A DNA stretch of 64,000 bases, from contig NZ_JABGCH010000003.1 in the NCBI RefSeq assembly GCF_019799945.1, forward strand, positions 248,001 through 312,000, written 5' to 3'. The translations under genes were made by a program, and so were the position numbers. The notes under the pieces are model-generated. The model saw only the letters and a list, made by a program, of their open reading frames with translations, ran no database searches and was not told the DNA's origin. The first letter of the stretch is position 1. Every line of letters starts with the position of its first letter. This DNA comes from Modestobacter marinus (GTDB lineage Bacteria; Actinomycetota; Actinomycetes; Mycobacteriales; Geodermatophilaceae). Of this stretch, positions 1 through 7,847 are shown piece after piece.

Positions 1-1
1 G

Positions 2-952
2 CACCTGACCGACCGCGCCAACGGCTTCCGCTACAGCTTGTCCACCGCGCCGGGCACCACCGGCGACGACCTCGCCGACTTCCTCCGCCTCAAGCAGGGC
101 TACTGCGAGCAGTACGCCGGCGCGATGGCCGTGCTGGTCCGGGCGGCCGGCGTGCCCGCCCGGGTGGTCCTCGGGTACACCACTGGGTCCGCGCAGGAGG
201 ACGGCACCCGCATCGTGACCACCGACGACGCGCACGCCTGGGTGGAGGTCTGGTTCGCCGACCTGGGCTGGGTCCCCTTCGACCCGACGCCGATCGCCGC
301 GGCGCGGGCGGTCGAGCTGCCCTGGGCGCCCCGGGCGGACGCCGACACCCCGGAGGCCGCCGCGCCCACCGCCCCGACCGCCACCGGGCCGGTGCCCGCC
401 GGTCCCACCGCGCAGCTCGACCGCGACGACCAGTACGTGCCACCGCTCGCCCTGCCCGCCGCCGAGCCGGCCGACCGGTTCGCGCCGGTGCTCACCGGCG
501 GGGGGCTGACCGCGCTGGTCCTCGCCGCCGGGCTGGTGCCGTGGGCGGTGCGCCGGCACCAGCGGCGGGCCCGGCTGGACGACGGCCGGCCCGGCGCGCT
601 GTGGGAGGAGCTGCTGGCCACCGCCACGGACCTGGGCGTGCCCGCGCCCGTCACCGCCACCCCGCGCCAGCTGGCCCGGCAGCTGGCCGAGCGGGTCGCC
701 GACGTGGACCGGTCCGCCGTGGCGGCGGTGCGGTCGCTGGCCCTGGCGGAGGAGCAGTCGGTCTACGGGCGCCCCACGCCGGGAGCCCCGGACCCCGGCC
801 TGCGGGACGCGGTGCTCACGCTGGAGCGGGCCCTGGGCGCGAGCGTCCCCCGCGCGCAGCGGCTGCGGGCGGCGCTGTGGCCGGCCTCGACGGTGGGCGC
901 GGCGACCCGGTGGCTGACGGCCCACACCCCGCGGCGGCTCCGCTCAGCCTGA
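2..952 (+). CDS. Transglutaminase-like membrane protein (TgpA type), C-terminal part
   Basis: The gene enters from the left edge; the reading frame is open from base 2, so the start lies outside. About 316 residues remain. The catalytic Cys is in GYCEQYAGAM (visible residue 35) and the catalytic His in DDAHAWVEVWF, followed by the Asp-containing FDPTP, the Cys-His-Asp order of microbial transglutaminase/protease folds. A proline- and alanine-rich linker follows, then one hydrophobic helix (about residues 160-180) and an Arg-rich cytoplasmic tail resembling DUF4129. In actinobacteria such genes usually end an AAA ATPase (MoxR)-DUF58-TgpA set, which would lie to the left. The substrate is unknown; action on cell-envelope proteins is inferred. 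Confidence 0.9.
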   Translation, partial: HLTDRANGFRYSLSTAPGTTGDDLADFLRLKQGYCEQYAGAMAVLVRAAGVPARVVLGYTTGSAQEDGTRIVTTDDAHAWVEVWFADLGWVPFDPTPIAAARAVELPWAPRADADTPEAAAPTAPTATGPVPAGPTAQLDRDDQYVPPLALPAAEPADRFAPVLTGGGLTALVLAAGLVPWAVRRHQRRARLDDGRPGALWEELLATATDLGVPAPVTATPRQLARQLAERVADVDRSAVAAVRSLALAEEQSVYGRPTPGAPDPGLRDAVLTLERALGASVPRAQRLRAALWPASTVGAATRWLTAHTPRRLRSA

Positions 953-953
953 A

Positions 954-1010
954 GAAGGACTCCGTCCTCCTCACCCCTCGCAAGCTCGGAGCGAGCCTCC
1001 GGACGGGGCC
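954..1010 (+). repeat. Dispersed GC-rich intergenic repeat, copy A
   Basis: This stretch starts just after the stop codon of the preceding gene. It shares the core CACCCCTCGC-N2-GCTCGG-GCG with copies after three other plus-strand genes in the window. The outer arms (GACTCCGTCC and GGACGGGGCC) can pair in part, so a long imperfect hairpin and a terminator role are plausible. Confidence 0.6.
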
Positions 1011-1030
1011 ATCGAGGCTCGGGGCCGTAC

Positions 1031-1071
1031 GACGGCAGCCGCCGTCCCGCGAGGGGACGGCGGCTGCTGTC
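1031..1071. terminator. Bidirectional hairpin terminator between convergent genes
   Basis: There is an 18-bp stem with a single G-T wobble. The perfect core is GCAGCCGCCGTCCC paired with its complement across a 5-nt loop. It lies between the stop codons of the convergent transglutaminase and DUF3040 genes, so it can serve both. No T-run follows on either side, as is usual for actinobacterial terminators. Confidence 0.8.
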
Positions 1072-1095
1072 GAGATCGCCTGCTGCCGGGTGCGG

Positions 1096-1491
1096 CTACT
1101 GGTCGTAGCGGCGGCGGAAGCGCTCCTCGAGCCGGTTCTTCAGCGGCTGACGCCGGGCCTTGGGGGCGCGGCCACGCCCGGCCGCCGGGTGCCCGGGGGC
1201 TCCCCCGGCCTCGACGGCCCCGGCCGCGTGCTTGTAGTTCAACAGGCCCAGGATCGCGCCGCCGAACATGACCAGGAAGCCCAGGACGCCCAGGACCACC
1301 TGCGGGACGACCGCCCCGAGGACCAGGACCGCCAGCCCGACGACCACCAGGAGAGCGCCGAGCTGGACCTTGCGGCGGGCCTTCAATCGGGCGTCGCCGG
1401 TGCGTACGGTCGAGGCGAACTTCGGATCGTCGTCGACGAGGGCGCGCTCGATCTGCTCCAGCAGACGCTGCTCGTGTTCAGAGAGCGGCAC
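1096..1491 (-). CDS. DUF3040 domain membrane protein
   Basis: A 131-residue protein opening PLSEHEQRLLEQIERAL, the typical start of DUF3040 proteins. Two adjacent hydrophobic helices follow (about residues 42-63 and 65-86). The tail is basic and probably cytoplasmic. The GTG start was chosen because GGAGG lies 5 nt upstream; an in-frame extension further upstream lacks a ribosome site. In mycobacteria a DUF3040 gene (Rv2169c, from memory) sits near metF and pknL, as here. The function is not known. It is transcribed toward the hairpin shared with the transglutaminase gene. Confidence 0.85.
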   Translation of the reverse strand: MPLSEHEQRLLEQIERALVDDDPKFASTVRTGDARLKARRKVQLGALLVVVGLAVLVLGAVVPQVVLGVLGFLVMFGGAILGLLNYKHAAGAVEAGGAPGHPAAGRGRAPKARRQPLKNRLEERFRRRYDQ

Positions 1492-1657
1492 GTCGACCTC
1501 CAGGTGCGCAATGCAAGAAAGCCACCGGCGGCAGTCCGCCCGCGGTGACACCGAGGATACGAGTCGTTCGGTGGCAGCGAAAGGCGAGCGACCACCGACA
1601 CACCCTTACGGGACCCCCTTCTTCCGCCTCCCGGTGCCGGGCGGGCCGCGGTGCAGG

Positions 1658-2884
1658 TCAGCGACGTGTTCCCGGGCCGCCGGCCGGCCCGGCCCCGGGG
1701 ACGCTCCGGCGGGTGAGCAGCGTCGCCGGCCGGACCGCGCCCGCCCCGAAGCGGCGGGACGCCCGGTCGGCGGCGAGCTCGGCGTCCCGGCGTCCGTGCT
1801 CCCGGGCCCCGAGCTCGAGCTGGCGGGCGGTGCCGTCGGCGTCCACCAGCCCCTCGGCCCGCACCCCGACGAGCCGGATCCGGGCCCGCTCCAGCCCCAG
1901 CGCGTCGTAGAGGGCGCGCGCGGTGTCGTAGAGCTCCTGCCCGACGTCGGTGGGCACCTTGAGCGTGCGCGACCGGGTGATCGTGGTGAAGTCCGCGAAC
2001 CGCACCTTGAGGGTCACCGTGCGGGCCAGGACGCCGGTCGAGCGCAGCCGGCCCGCCGTCCGCTCGGCCAGGTGCAGCAGCTCCCGGTGGACGACGGCCG
2101 GGTCGTCGACGTCGGTGCCGAAGGTCTCCTCCGCCCCGGTCGACCGGTCCGGCTCGTCGGGGACCACCCGCCGCGGATCGCGCCCCCAGGCCAGCTCGTG
2201 CAGGTGCGCGCCGGCCGCCGGCCCGACCGCCCGCTGCAGCGTCCGCACCGGGACGTGCGCGAGGTCCCCGACCGTGCGCAGCCCCAGCCGGAGCAGCACC
2301 TCCTCCGTCTTCGCACCGACGCCCCACAGCGCCCCCACCGGCAGCGGGTGCAGGAACTCCATGACCTCGGCCGGCCGGACCACGAGCAGCCCGTCGGGCT
2401 TGGAGCGCGTGGAGGCCAGCTTGGCGACGAACTTGCTCGGGGCCACCCCCACCGAGCAGGTGATCCCCTGCTCGTCGAAGACCCGGGCGCGGATGTACTC
2501 GGCGATCGCCACCGGGTCGCCCAGCCGCCGGCCGGCGCCGGAGACGTCGAGGAACGCCTCGTCCAGGCTCAACGGCTCGACCAGCGGCGTGATCGACCGG
2601 AACAGCGCCATGACCGACCGCGAGACCTCGCCGTAGAGGGCGAGGTCGCCGGGGAGCACGGTGGCGGTCGGGCACAGCCGCAGCGCCCGCGAGGTGGGCA
2701 TGGCGCTGTGCACGCCGTACGCCCGGGCCTCGTAGGTGGCCGACGTGACCACCCCGCGGTTGCCGGTGCCGCCCACGATCACCGGCTTCCCCGCCAGCTC
2801 GGGACGCCGCCGCACCTCGACGCTGGCGAAGAACGCGTCCATGTCGACGTGCAGCACCCTGCAACCGGCAGCACGAACCGACAC
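1658..2884 (-). CDS. dinB: DNA polymerase IV (Y family)
   Basis: Error-prone translesion polymerase of about 408 residues. Catalytic motif I is HVDMDAFFASVE near the N-terminus and motif III is SLDEAFLDVSG near residue 110; together they give the metal-binding acidic residues. The helix-hairpin-helix thumb (LWGVGAKTEEVLLRLGLRTVGDLA) and the little-finger domain (TLKVRFADFTTITRS) are intact. The GTG start follows GGAAGGGG and leaves 17 residues before the metal motif region; an upstream GTG would fall inside the LexA box. A perfect LexA operator lies about 75 nt upstream, so SOS induction is expected. The C-terminus is Ala/Gly/Arg rich without a recognisable beta-clamp motif. Confidence 0.93.
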   Translation of the reverse strand: MSVRAAGCRVLHVDMDAFFASVEVRRRPELAGKPVIVGGTGNRGVVTSATYEARAYGVHSAMPTSRALRLCPTATVLPGDLALYGEVSRSVMALFRSITPLVEPLSLDEAFLDVSGAGRRLGDPVAIAEYIRARVFDEQGITCSVGVAPSKFVAKLASTRSKPDGLLVVRPAEVMEFLHPLPVGALWGVGAKTEEVLLRLGLRTVGDLAHVPVRTLQRAVGPAAGAHLHELAWGRDPRRVVPDEPDRSTGAEETFGTDVDDPAVVHRELLHLAERTAGRLRSTGVLARTVTLKVRFADFTTITRSRTLKVPTDVGQELYDTARALYDALGLERARIRLVGVRAEGLVDADGTARQLELGAREHGRRDAELAADRASRRFGAGAVRPATLLTRRSVPGAGPAGGPGTRR

Positions 2885-2957
2885 ACCGAGCCCCTTCCCC
2901 ACACCGTCCCGGCTTCCCCCGGCACGGCCCTCCGCGCGGCCGTCTTCCCCACGGCCG

Positions 2958-2973
2958 TCGAACACGTGTTCGA
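2958..2973. promoter_or_regulatory. LexA (SOS) box upstream of dinB
   Basis: TCGAACACGTGTTCGA is a perfect 16-bp palindrome that fits the actinobacterial/Bacillus SOS consensus TCGAAC-N4-GTTCGA. It stands 74 nt before the dinB start. It is also about 140 nt before the start of the divergent DGGA-repeat operon and might influence that too. Confidence 0.92.
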
Positions 2974-3067
2974 CGTGATCACACTAGCGGTCGTGCCCTC
3001 CGGAGGCCTGGTACGACGCAGCAACCGACCAGGTGCGGCGAGTAGATCTCAGCGGTAGGAATGCCCC

Positions 3068-3089
3068 GGGACCGCCGGCCGGCGGTCCC
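3068..3089 (+). promoter_or_regulatory. Perfect 22-bp inverted repeat in the leader of the DGGA-repeat gene
   Basis: GGGACCGCCGG followed directly by its exact complement. As RNA it would form a 9-bp GC stem with a GGCC loop, ending 22 nt before the start codon and just before the GGAGAAG ribosome site. It could be an attenuator, an RNA-stability element or an operator; I cannot tell which. The neighbouring dinB runs the other way, so this is not its terminator. Confidence 0.5.
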
Positions 3090-3111
3090 CCACTGGACGA
3101 TCGGAGAAGCC

Positions 3112-3420
3112 ATGGCGCTCGACGACGACGACATGACCAGCACGCAGGGGCCGGCCGACGGCGGCGCCGAGGGCACGCCCGGCACCCACGACGGTGGCGC
3201 CGATGGCGGGGCCGACGGCGGCGCTGATGGTGGCGCCGGCGGTGGCGCTGACGGCGGGGCCGATGGTGGCGCTGACGGCGGGGCCGATGGTGGCGCGGAC
3301 GGTGGCGCCGATGGCGGGGCCGACGGCGGCGCGGACGGTGGCGCCGATGGCGGGGCCGACGGCGGCGCGGACGGCGGCGCCGATGGCGGGGCCGACGGCG
3401 GAGCGGACGGCTCGGCCTGA
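3112..3420 (+). CDS. (DGGA)19 repeat polypeptide, Asp/Gly/Ala only in its C-terminal three quarters
   Basis: A 102-residue acidic protein. The N-terminal 26 residues (MALDDDDMTSTQGPADGGAE and a few more) carry no repeat. The remaining 76 residues are exactly 19 tetrapeptides: 17 DGGA, one GGGA (fifth) and a terminal DGSA. It has no Cys, no membrane segment and no signal peptide. The ATG follows GGAGAAG at 3 nt; an upstream in-frame ATG has no ribosome site. The stop lies 2 nt before the GTG of the oxygenase gene, so the two are probably translationally coupled. Low-complexity proteins of this kind are often left as hypothetical or labelled BatC-like. The spaced, identical Asp residues beside an Fe(II) oxygenase suggest a modified substrate peptide; this is inference. 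Confidence 0.75.
   Translation: MALDDDDMTSTQGPADGGAEGTPGTHDGGADGGADGGADGGAGGGADGGADGGADGGADGGADGGADGGADGGADGGADGGADGGADGGADGGADGGADGSA
3189..3420 (+). repeat. Imperfect 12-bp tandem repeat array inside the DGGA gene
   Basis: About 19 tandem units of GACGGCGGCGC(T/C/G) with GAT/GAC and GGC/GGG changes at wobble positions. Longer blocks of two or three units recur nearly identically (for example GGCGCCGATGGCGGGGCCGA), which suggests recent expansion by slippage or unequal exchange. Unit number may differ between strains. Confidence 0.9.
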
Positions 3421-3422
3421 GC

Positions 3423-4769
3423 GTGCCTGACCTCGGGAGCCAGGGCCGGGCGCCGTCCTCCTCGGAGGGCGGCGCCCGGTCCGCGCTGCGCCGCTGCACG
3501 GCGATGGACCCGCAGGTCTTCGCCGAGCAGTACTGGTCCCGGCGACCACTGCTCACCCGCGCCGAGGACACCGGCGGGTCCTTCCGGGACCTGCTCACCC
3601 TGGACGACGTCGACGAACTGCTGTCCCGGCGCGGCCTACGGACGCCGTTCCTGCGCATCGCCAAGGACGGCAAGGTCGTCGACGCCCAGCGGTTCACCAC
3701 CTCCGGCGGCGCGGGCGCGGAGGTCGCCGACCAGGTCTCCTCCGACGCGGTGCTGCGGCTGTTCTCCGAGGGCAGCACCGTGGTGCTGCAGGGCCTGCAC
3801 CGGCTCTGGCCGCCGCTCATCGAGTTCGCCGACCAGCTCGCCGCCGACCTCGGGCACCCGACCCAGGTCAACGCCTACGTGACACCGCCGTCCTCGCGGG
3901 GGTTCAGCCCGCACTACGACGTGCACGACGTCTTCGTGCTGCAGGTCGCCGGCGAGAAGCACTGGACCATCCACGAGCCGGTGCTCCCCGACCCGCTGCG
4001 CACCCAGCCGTGGACCGACCGCGCCGAGCAGGTCGCCACCGCCGCCGCGCAGGAGCCGGTGATCGACGCCGTCCTGCGCCCGGGGGACGCGCTCTACCTG
4101 CCGCGCGGCTACCTGCACTCGGCCGTCGCGCTGGGCCGGATCAGCGCGCACCTGACCATCGGCGTGCACTCGGTCACCCGCTGGTCGGCGGCGGAGTCGG
4201 TGCTGGACCTGGTCCGCACCCTGGCCGGCGACGACCCGGAGCTGCGCCGGTCACTGCCGCTCGGCGTCGACCTCGCCGACCCGCACGCCGTCGCCGGAGA
4301 CGTGGCCGCGGTGGTCGCCGGGCTCAAGCAGGCCCTCGACCGGATCGACCCCGCGGTCGTCGCCGACCAGGTCCGCGCCCGCACCTGGGCCCAGGTGCGG
4401 CCCGAGCCGGTGGCCCCCCTCGCCCAGTCCACCGCCGCCGCCGAGCTGACCGCCGACACGGTGCTGCGGCTGCGGCCGCGCCTCCGGGTGCAGCTGCGCG
4501 AACCCGTGGGCGACCGGGTCGCGCTGGTCGCTGGACGCCGGACGCACGACCTCCCGACCACGACCCGCCCGGCGGTCGCCGCGCTGCTGACCGCCGGCGA
4601 GCTCAAGGTCGGCGACCTGCCCGGCCTGGACCCCGCCGACCAGCTCACCCTGGCCCGCCGGCTGGTCACCGAGTCGGTGGCGGTGGTCCCCGATGCCCGC
4701 GCCGACGCACTCGACGGCGACGCCGGGCACGATGGGGAGCGTGGCGCAGACACCGGAGCCGGGGCATGA
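3423..4769 (+). CDS. JmjC/cupin-8 Fe(II)- and 2-oxoglutarate-dependent oxygenase (ribosomal oxygenase fold)
   Basis: A 448-residue protein. The N-terminus has ALRRCTAMDPQVFAEQYW-RRPLL, typical of the YcfD/ROXA and MINA/NO66 group. The jelly-roll core has HYD (His164, Asp166) in SPHYDVHDVF and the third metal ligand His232 in LPRGYLHSA. The C-terminal half is the helical plus winged-helix region seen in ribosomal oxygenases. Known members hydroxylate Arg or His of ribosomal proteins; E. coli YcfD acts on L16. Here the gene starts 2 nt after the DGGA-repeat gene and overlaps the ferredoxin-like gene, so the repeat polypeptide is an alternative substrate. The GTG start is kept because the conserved Cys motif precedes the next Met. 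Confidence 0.85.
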   Translation: MPDLGSQGRAPSSSEGGARSALRRCTAMDPQVFAEQYWSRRPLLTRAEDTGGSFRDLLTLDDVDELLSRRGLRTPFLRIAKDGKVVDAQRFTTSGGAGAEVADQVSSDAVLRLFSEGSTVVLQGLHRLWPPLIEFADQLAADLGHPTQVNAYVTPPSSRGFSPHYDVHDVFVLQVAGEKHWTIHEPVLPDPLRTQPWTDRAEQVATAAAQEPVIDAVLRPGDALYLPRGYLHSAVALGRISAHLTIGVHSVTRWSAAESVLDLVRTLAGDDPELRRSLPLGVDLADPHAVAGDVAAVVAGLKQALDRIDPAVVADQVRARTWAQVRPEPVAPLAQSTAAAELTADTVLRLRPRLRVQLREPVGDRVALVAGRRTHDLPTTTRPAVAALLTAGELKVGDLPGLDPADQLTLARRLVTESVAVVPDARADALDGDAGHDGERGADTGAGA

Positions 4770-5754
4770 CCCGGCCGGCCGGGTGACCGGGCCGCTCCCC
4801 GACTTCTGCCGTGACCCCAGCGAGCCCCTCGCCGAGCCCACCGGTCCGGTCGGGCGGCTCGAGGAGGGCCGCTGCTCGGTGCAGGCCCTGCTGCGCGGCG
4901 ACGCGGCCACGGCGACCGCCCCGCCGGCGGTCCGCTGGCTGCTGATCGAGCAGCCCGGCCCCTGGGGTCCCGAGGCGCTGACCGACTCGCGGTTCGACCC
5001 CGCCGTCGCCTCGCGGCTGGCCGCCCGCGCCGCCGCCGAGGGGGTGCGCGTGCAACTGGTCCGCCGTTCCGGGGACCGGCTCGCCGACTCCGGCCGGCGC
5101 TGGGCACTGGCCGACACCACCCCGGGCCGGGAGGTGCTGCACTGGTCGACCCGCGACGCGGACGCCGACCTCCTCGAGGTGCCGTGGGACGGCTCGGTGG
5201 GCAGCGCCTCCGACGTCCCCACCTACCTGGTCTGCACCCACGGGGCGCACGACGCCTGCTGCGCGGTCCGGGGCCGGCCACTGGCCCGGTCCCTGACCGG
5301 CAGCGGCCCGGTCGACGTCTGGGAGACCAGCCACCTGGGCGGGGACCGCTTCGCGGCGAACGTGCTGGTGCTCCCGCACGGCCTCCTCTACGGGCAGGTG
5401 CCCGGGAACGGCGCGGAGCTGGTGCGCGCCCACGAGCGCGGGCAGGTGGCGCTGCCCTGGCTGCGCGGCCGGGCGGGGATCCCGGCCGCTGCGCAGGCGG
5501 CCCAGCAGCACGCCCGGGCGGAGCTGGACCTGCTCGGGATCGACGACCTGCCGGTCCGCGCGGTCCGCCGGCTGCCGGCCGAGGCGCCGGTGGAGCGGTG
5601 GGAGGTCGACCTGGGCGGGCCGTCGGGCGACGTCGTCGTGACCGTGGAGAGCCGGCTGACCGAGGGATCGGCGCTGCTCACCTGCCGGGCGCGGCGCCCG
5701 AACCGCTGGCGCACCTGGCATCCGCTGTCCCTGCGGGTGGCCGCACCCGCCTGA
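4732..5754 (+). CDS. Sucrase/ferredoxin-like protein (thioredoxin-like [2Fe-2S] family)
   Basis: About 340 residues. The central motif CTHGAHDACCAVRGRPLA contains C-x8-C, and SHLGGDRFAANVLVLP follows. These are the signatures of the sucraseferredoxin-like family related to thioredoxin-like ferredoxins and yeast Aim32. In Aim32 a Cys pair and an HxxxH pair hold a [2Fe-2S] cluster; here the second His is Asp (HLGGD), which I recall as common in actinobacterial members. The gene overlaps the oxygenase gene by about 38 bp, so co-translation is likely. It could pass electrons to, or protect, the neighbouring Fe(II) enzyme; this is inference. ATG and a GTG three codons later are both possible starts. 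Confidence 0.8.
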   Translation: MGSVAQTPEPGHDPAGRVTGPLPDFCRDPSEPLAEPTGPVGRLEEGRCSVQALLRGDAATATAPPAVRWLLIEQPGPWGPEALTDSRFDPAVASRLAARAAAEGVRVQLVRRSGDRLADSGRRWALADTTPGREVLHWSTRDADADLLEVPWDGSVGSASDVPTYLVCTHGAHDACCAVRGRPLARSLTGSGPVDVWETSHLGGDRFAANVLVLPHGLLYGQVPGNGAELVRAHERGQVALPWLRGRAGIPAAAQAAQQHARAELDLLGIDDLPVRAVRRLPAEAPVERWEVDLGGPSGDVVVTVESRLTEGSALLTCRARRPNRWRTWHPLSLRVAAPA

Positions 5755-5760
5755 GCCGGC

Positions 5761-6933
5761 TCAGGAGAGGGCGCGGCCGCGGGCGGCCAGCAGCGGGACG
5801 GCCAGCTCCGCGGAGGTCAGCGACCCGTGGAAGGCGGCCAGCACCGAACCGCGCGGGTCCTGCTCGGCGGTGGTGATCGCCCAGCTGCCGCGGGCCAGGG
5901 CGACGACGTCGCCGATCCGGTCGGCGACGGCCGGGTCGACGGCGCCGAAGATCCCGCTGGCCACCGCCTCCTCGCGCCCGGCGACCCAGGCGCGGTCGCC
6001 GAGCACCTCCCGCCAGGTGGCGAGCACGTCGGCGGCGGCGCCGGGCTCGGTGTGCACGTACCGGGCCCGGGGCTCCCCCGTGAAGAGCCGGACCCCCTCG
6101 GTCAGCGCCGGGACGTCGGCCACGTCCAGCCGGGTCTCGGCGGGGACGTCGACCATGCCGTGGTCGCCGGTGACCAGCAGTACGGCGTCGTCCGGGAGCC
6201 CGGCGGCGAGCTGCTCGACCAAGCGGTCGACGACGCCGAGCTGGTACCGCCAACTGGCGGAGTCCACGCCGCGGATGTGCCCGATCAGGTCGAGGTCGGC
6301 GGTGTAGCCGTAGACGAGGCTCCGCTCGTCGGCGGCCAGGGCGCCGTGCACGACCGCGACCAGGTCGCCGAGGCTGTACGCGTTCGCGTAGTCGGCGCCG
6401 CGGTAGGCGGCCCGGGTCAGCCCGGAGCGGGCGAAGGCGTGCGGGCCGACGGCGGTGCAGGTGACCCCGGCGGCGGTCGCCTGCTCGAAGACGGTCGGCT
6501 GCGCCTGCCACCGCTGCGGGTCGGGGTCGTCGGTCCACTGCACGTGGTTGAGGGTGCGGCCCTCCCCCGGCACCTCGGTGACGAAGCCGAGCACCCCGTG
6601 GCTGCCGGGGGGCAGGCCGGTGCCGAAGGTGGCGAGGCTGACCGGGGTGGTGCTGGGGCACGGCGCGGACAGCACCCCGGCGGGGGTGCCGAGCGCGTTG
6701 AGGACCGGCGCCTCGTCGGGATGGGCGGCGATCTGCTCGGCTCCGAGGCCGTCGACGAGCAGGACCGCGATCCGCCGGGCGTCGCCGAGGGCGGGAGCCA
6801 GGTCGAGCGGGTCGGCCGGCAGGCCGCCGCGGTGCACCGGGACGCCGAGCGCGATGGCGACGCCGGGCAGGACGTCGGCGAGGGTGGCCGTGCCGTAGCC
6901 CGGCCTCGCGAGGTCGGGCGGCAACGGCGTCAC
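5761..6933 (-). CDS. Alkaline phosphatase superfamily phosphodiesterase/nucleotide pyrophosphatase
   Basis: A 390-residue cytoplasmic protein of the type I phosphodiesterase/nucleotide pyrophosphatase family. Metal and nucleophile motifs are present in order: LLVDGLG (Asp), PSTTPVSLATFGTG (Thr nucleophile), LIGHIRG (His), VTGDHGMVD (Asp-His) and AAFHGSLT (His). No signal peptide is visible. The GTG start overlaps the stop of the upstream methyltransferase by 4 bp (GTGA), so the two are coupled. The natural substrate cannot be read from the sequence. It converges on the ferredoxin-like gene with 6 bp between stops. Confidence 0.85.
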   Translation of the reverse strand: MTPLPPDLARPGYGTATLADVLPGVAIALGVPVHRGGLPADPLDLAPALGDARRIAVLLVDGLGAEQIAAHPDEAPVLNALGTPAGVLSAPCPSTTPVSLATFGTGLPPGSHGVLGFVTEVPGEGRTLNHVQWTDDPDPQRWQAQPTVFEQATAAGVTCTAVGPHAFARSGLTRAAYRGADYANAYSLGDLVAVVHGALAADERSLVYGYTADLDLIGHIRGVDSASWRYQLGVVDRLVEQLAAGLPDDAVLLVTGDHGMVDVPAETRLDVADVPALTEGVRLFTGEPRARYVHTEPGAAADVLATWREVLGDRAWVAGREEAVASGIFGAVDPAVADRIGDVVALARGSWAITTAEQDPRGSVLAAFHGSLTSAELAVPLLAARGRALS

Positions 6934-7664
6934 GGGCGGATGGCGAGCAGGTGCAGCGCGGTGGCGATGTCGCGGTAGGGCGAGGTCGCGGCGAGGGCGA
7001 GCTCGAGGGCCCGGACCGCGTCGGGGTCGGCACCGGAGGCGGCGTCGAGCAGGTCGGCCACGACGGAGACCCCGCGCCAGTCCTCCGGCTGCAGCCCCGC
7101 GCCGGAGACGAGGGCGAGCAGCTCGGCGGGGCTGAACCGGCGGCGGGCCGGGCGGGACCGGCGGGGGGCGGGGTCCTCGTCGGTGAGCAGGGCGCGGGCC
7201 TCGACCGGATGGCCGCTGATCGCGCGGGCGAGGACGGCGCCGGCCCGGTTGGCCGAGGCGAGGGACAGCTGTCCGCCGGGGCGCAGCACCTCGGCGATCT
7301 GGCGCAGCGTGCTCGCCGGGTCGTCGACGACCTCGAGCACGAAGTGGCAGAGCACCAGGTCGAACGCGGTGCCCCCGGCGGGGGCCGGCATGCGGTCGGC
7401 GTCGCCCTGCACCGCGCGGATCCGGTCGGCGACGCCGGCGGTGTCGGCGCGGCGCTGCAGGGTGGCCAGCGCGTCGGCGCTGGGGTCGACGACGATGACG
7501 CCGTGCCCCAGCTGTGCGAGCGGAACGGCGAACATGCCGCTGCCGCCGCCCACGTCGAGCACCTGCAGCGGCGTGCCGACGGCGACCACCGGCTGGAGGG
7601 CGGCCCAGACCGCCGCCGTGCGGGCAGGGGCCTGCGTTCCGGCTGCGGGCGCGGTTCCGGACAC
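6930..7664 (-). CDS. Class I SAM-dependent methyltransferase
   Basis: A 244-residue Rossmann methyltransferase. Motif I is VLDVGGGSGMFAVPLA, an acidic residue (VVDPS) follows strand 2, and motif IV is FDLVLCHFVLEVV. The overall pattern is that of the Methyltransf_11/UbiE-like group. The substrate is unknown. A TAGGCT box 7 nt before the GTG marks a leaderless start; the longer open frame further upstream runs through the promoter and the divergent gene and was rejected. It is the first gene of a two-gene operon with the phosphodiesterase. Confidence 0.85.
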   Translation of the reverse strand: MSGTAPAAGTQAPARTAAVWAALQPVVAVGTPLQVLDVGGGSGMFAVPLAQLGHGVIVVDPSADALATLQRRADTAGVADRIRAVQGDADRMPAPAGGTAFDLVLCHFVLEVVDDPASTLRQIAEVLRPGGQLSLASANRAGAVLARAISGHPVEARALLTDEDPAPRRSRPARRRFSPAELLALVSGAGLQPEDWRGVSVVADLLDAASGADPDAVRALELALAATSPYRDIATALHLLAIRP

Positions 7665-7671
7665 CCGTCGG

Positions 7672-7677
7672 AGCCTA
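7672..7677 (-). promoter_or_regulatory. -10 box TAGGCT, leaderless start of the methyltransferase gene
   Basis: TAGGCT lies 7 nt before the GTG, the spacing at which transcription would begin at the start codon. No clear -35 is seen. Confidence 0.6.
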
Positions 7678-7801
7678 GTGGGCACGCTCCTCCGGCCGCC
7701 CCGTGGACCCGGCGGCCGGCCCTGCGACGGCGGCCCGGACCCGCCCCTGCGCCGGCCGTCCTGGGGTGGTTGGGGCGGGAGCGCAGTGTTGGGGCAATCG
7801 T

Positions 7802-7818
7802 CACGCGACGTTCGCGTG
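7802..7818. promoter_or_regulatory. Operator-like inverted repeat CACGCGA-N3-TCGCGTG
   Basis: A perfect 7-bp inverted repeat with a 3-bp spacer, ending 29 bp before the -10 box of the 68-aa gene. The position would suit an activator or repressor; the protein that binds it is unknown. Confidence 0.4.
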
Positions 7819-7847
7819 GTGTCCCCGGCGTGCGCCAGCTCACTCCC

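Noticed and set aside
3189-3420. CRISPR-like array
   Set aside because: Units are 12 bp and contiguous, without spacers, and they keep an open frame.
2984-3871. Minus-strand Arg/His repeat protein across the DGGA gene
   Set aside because: It is the reverse frame of the tandem repeat. Promoter, ribosome site and coupling to the oxygenase all favour the plus strand.
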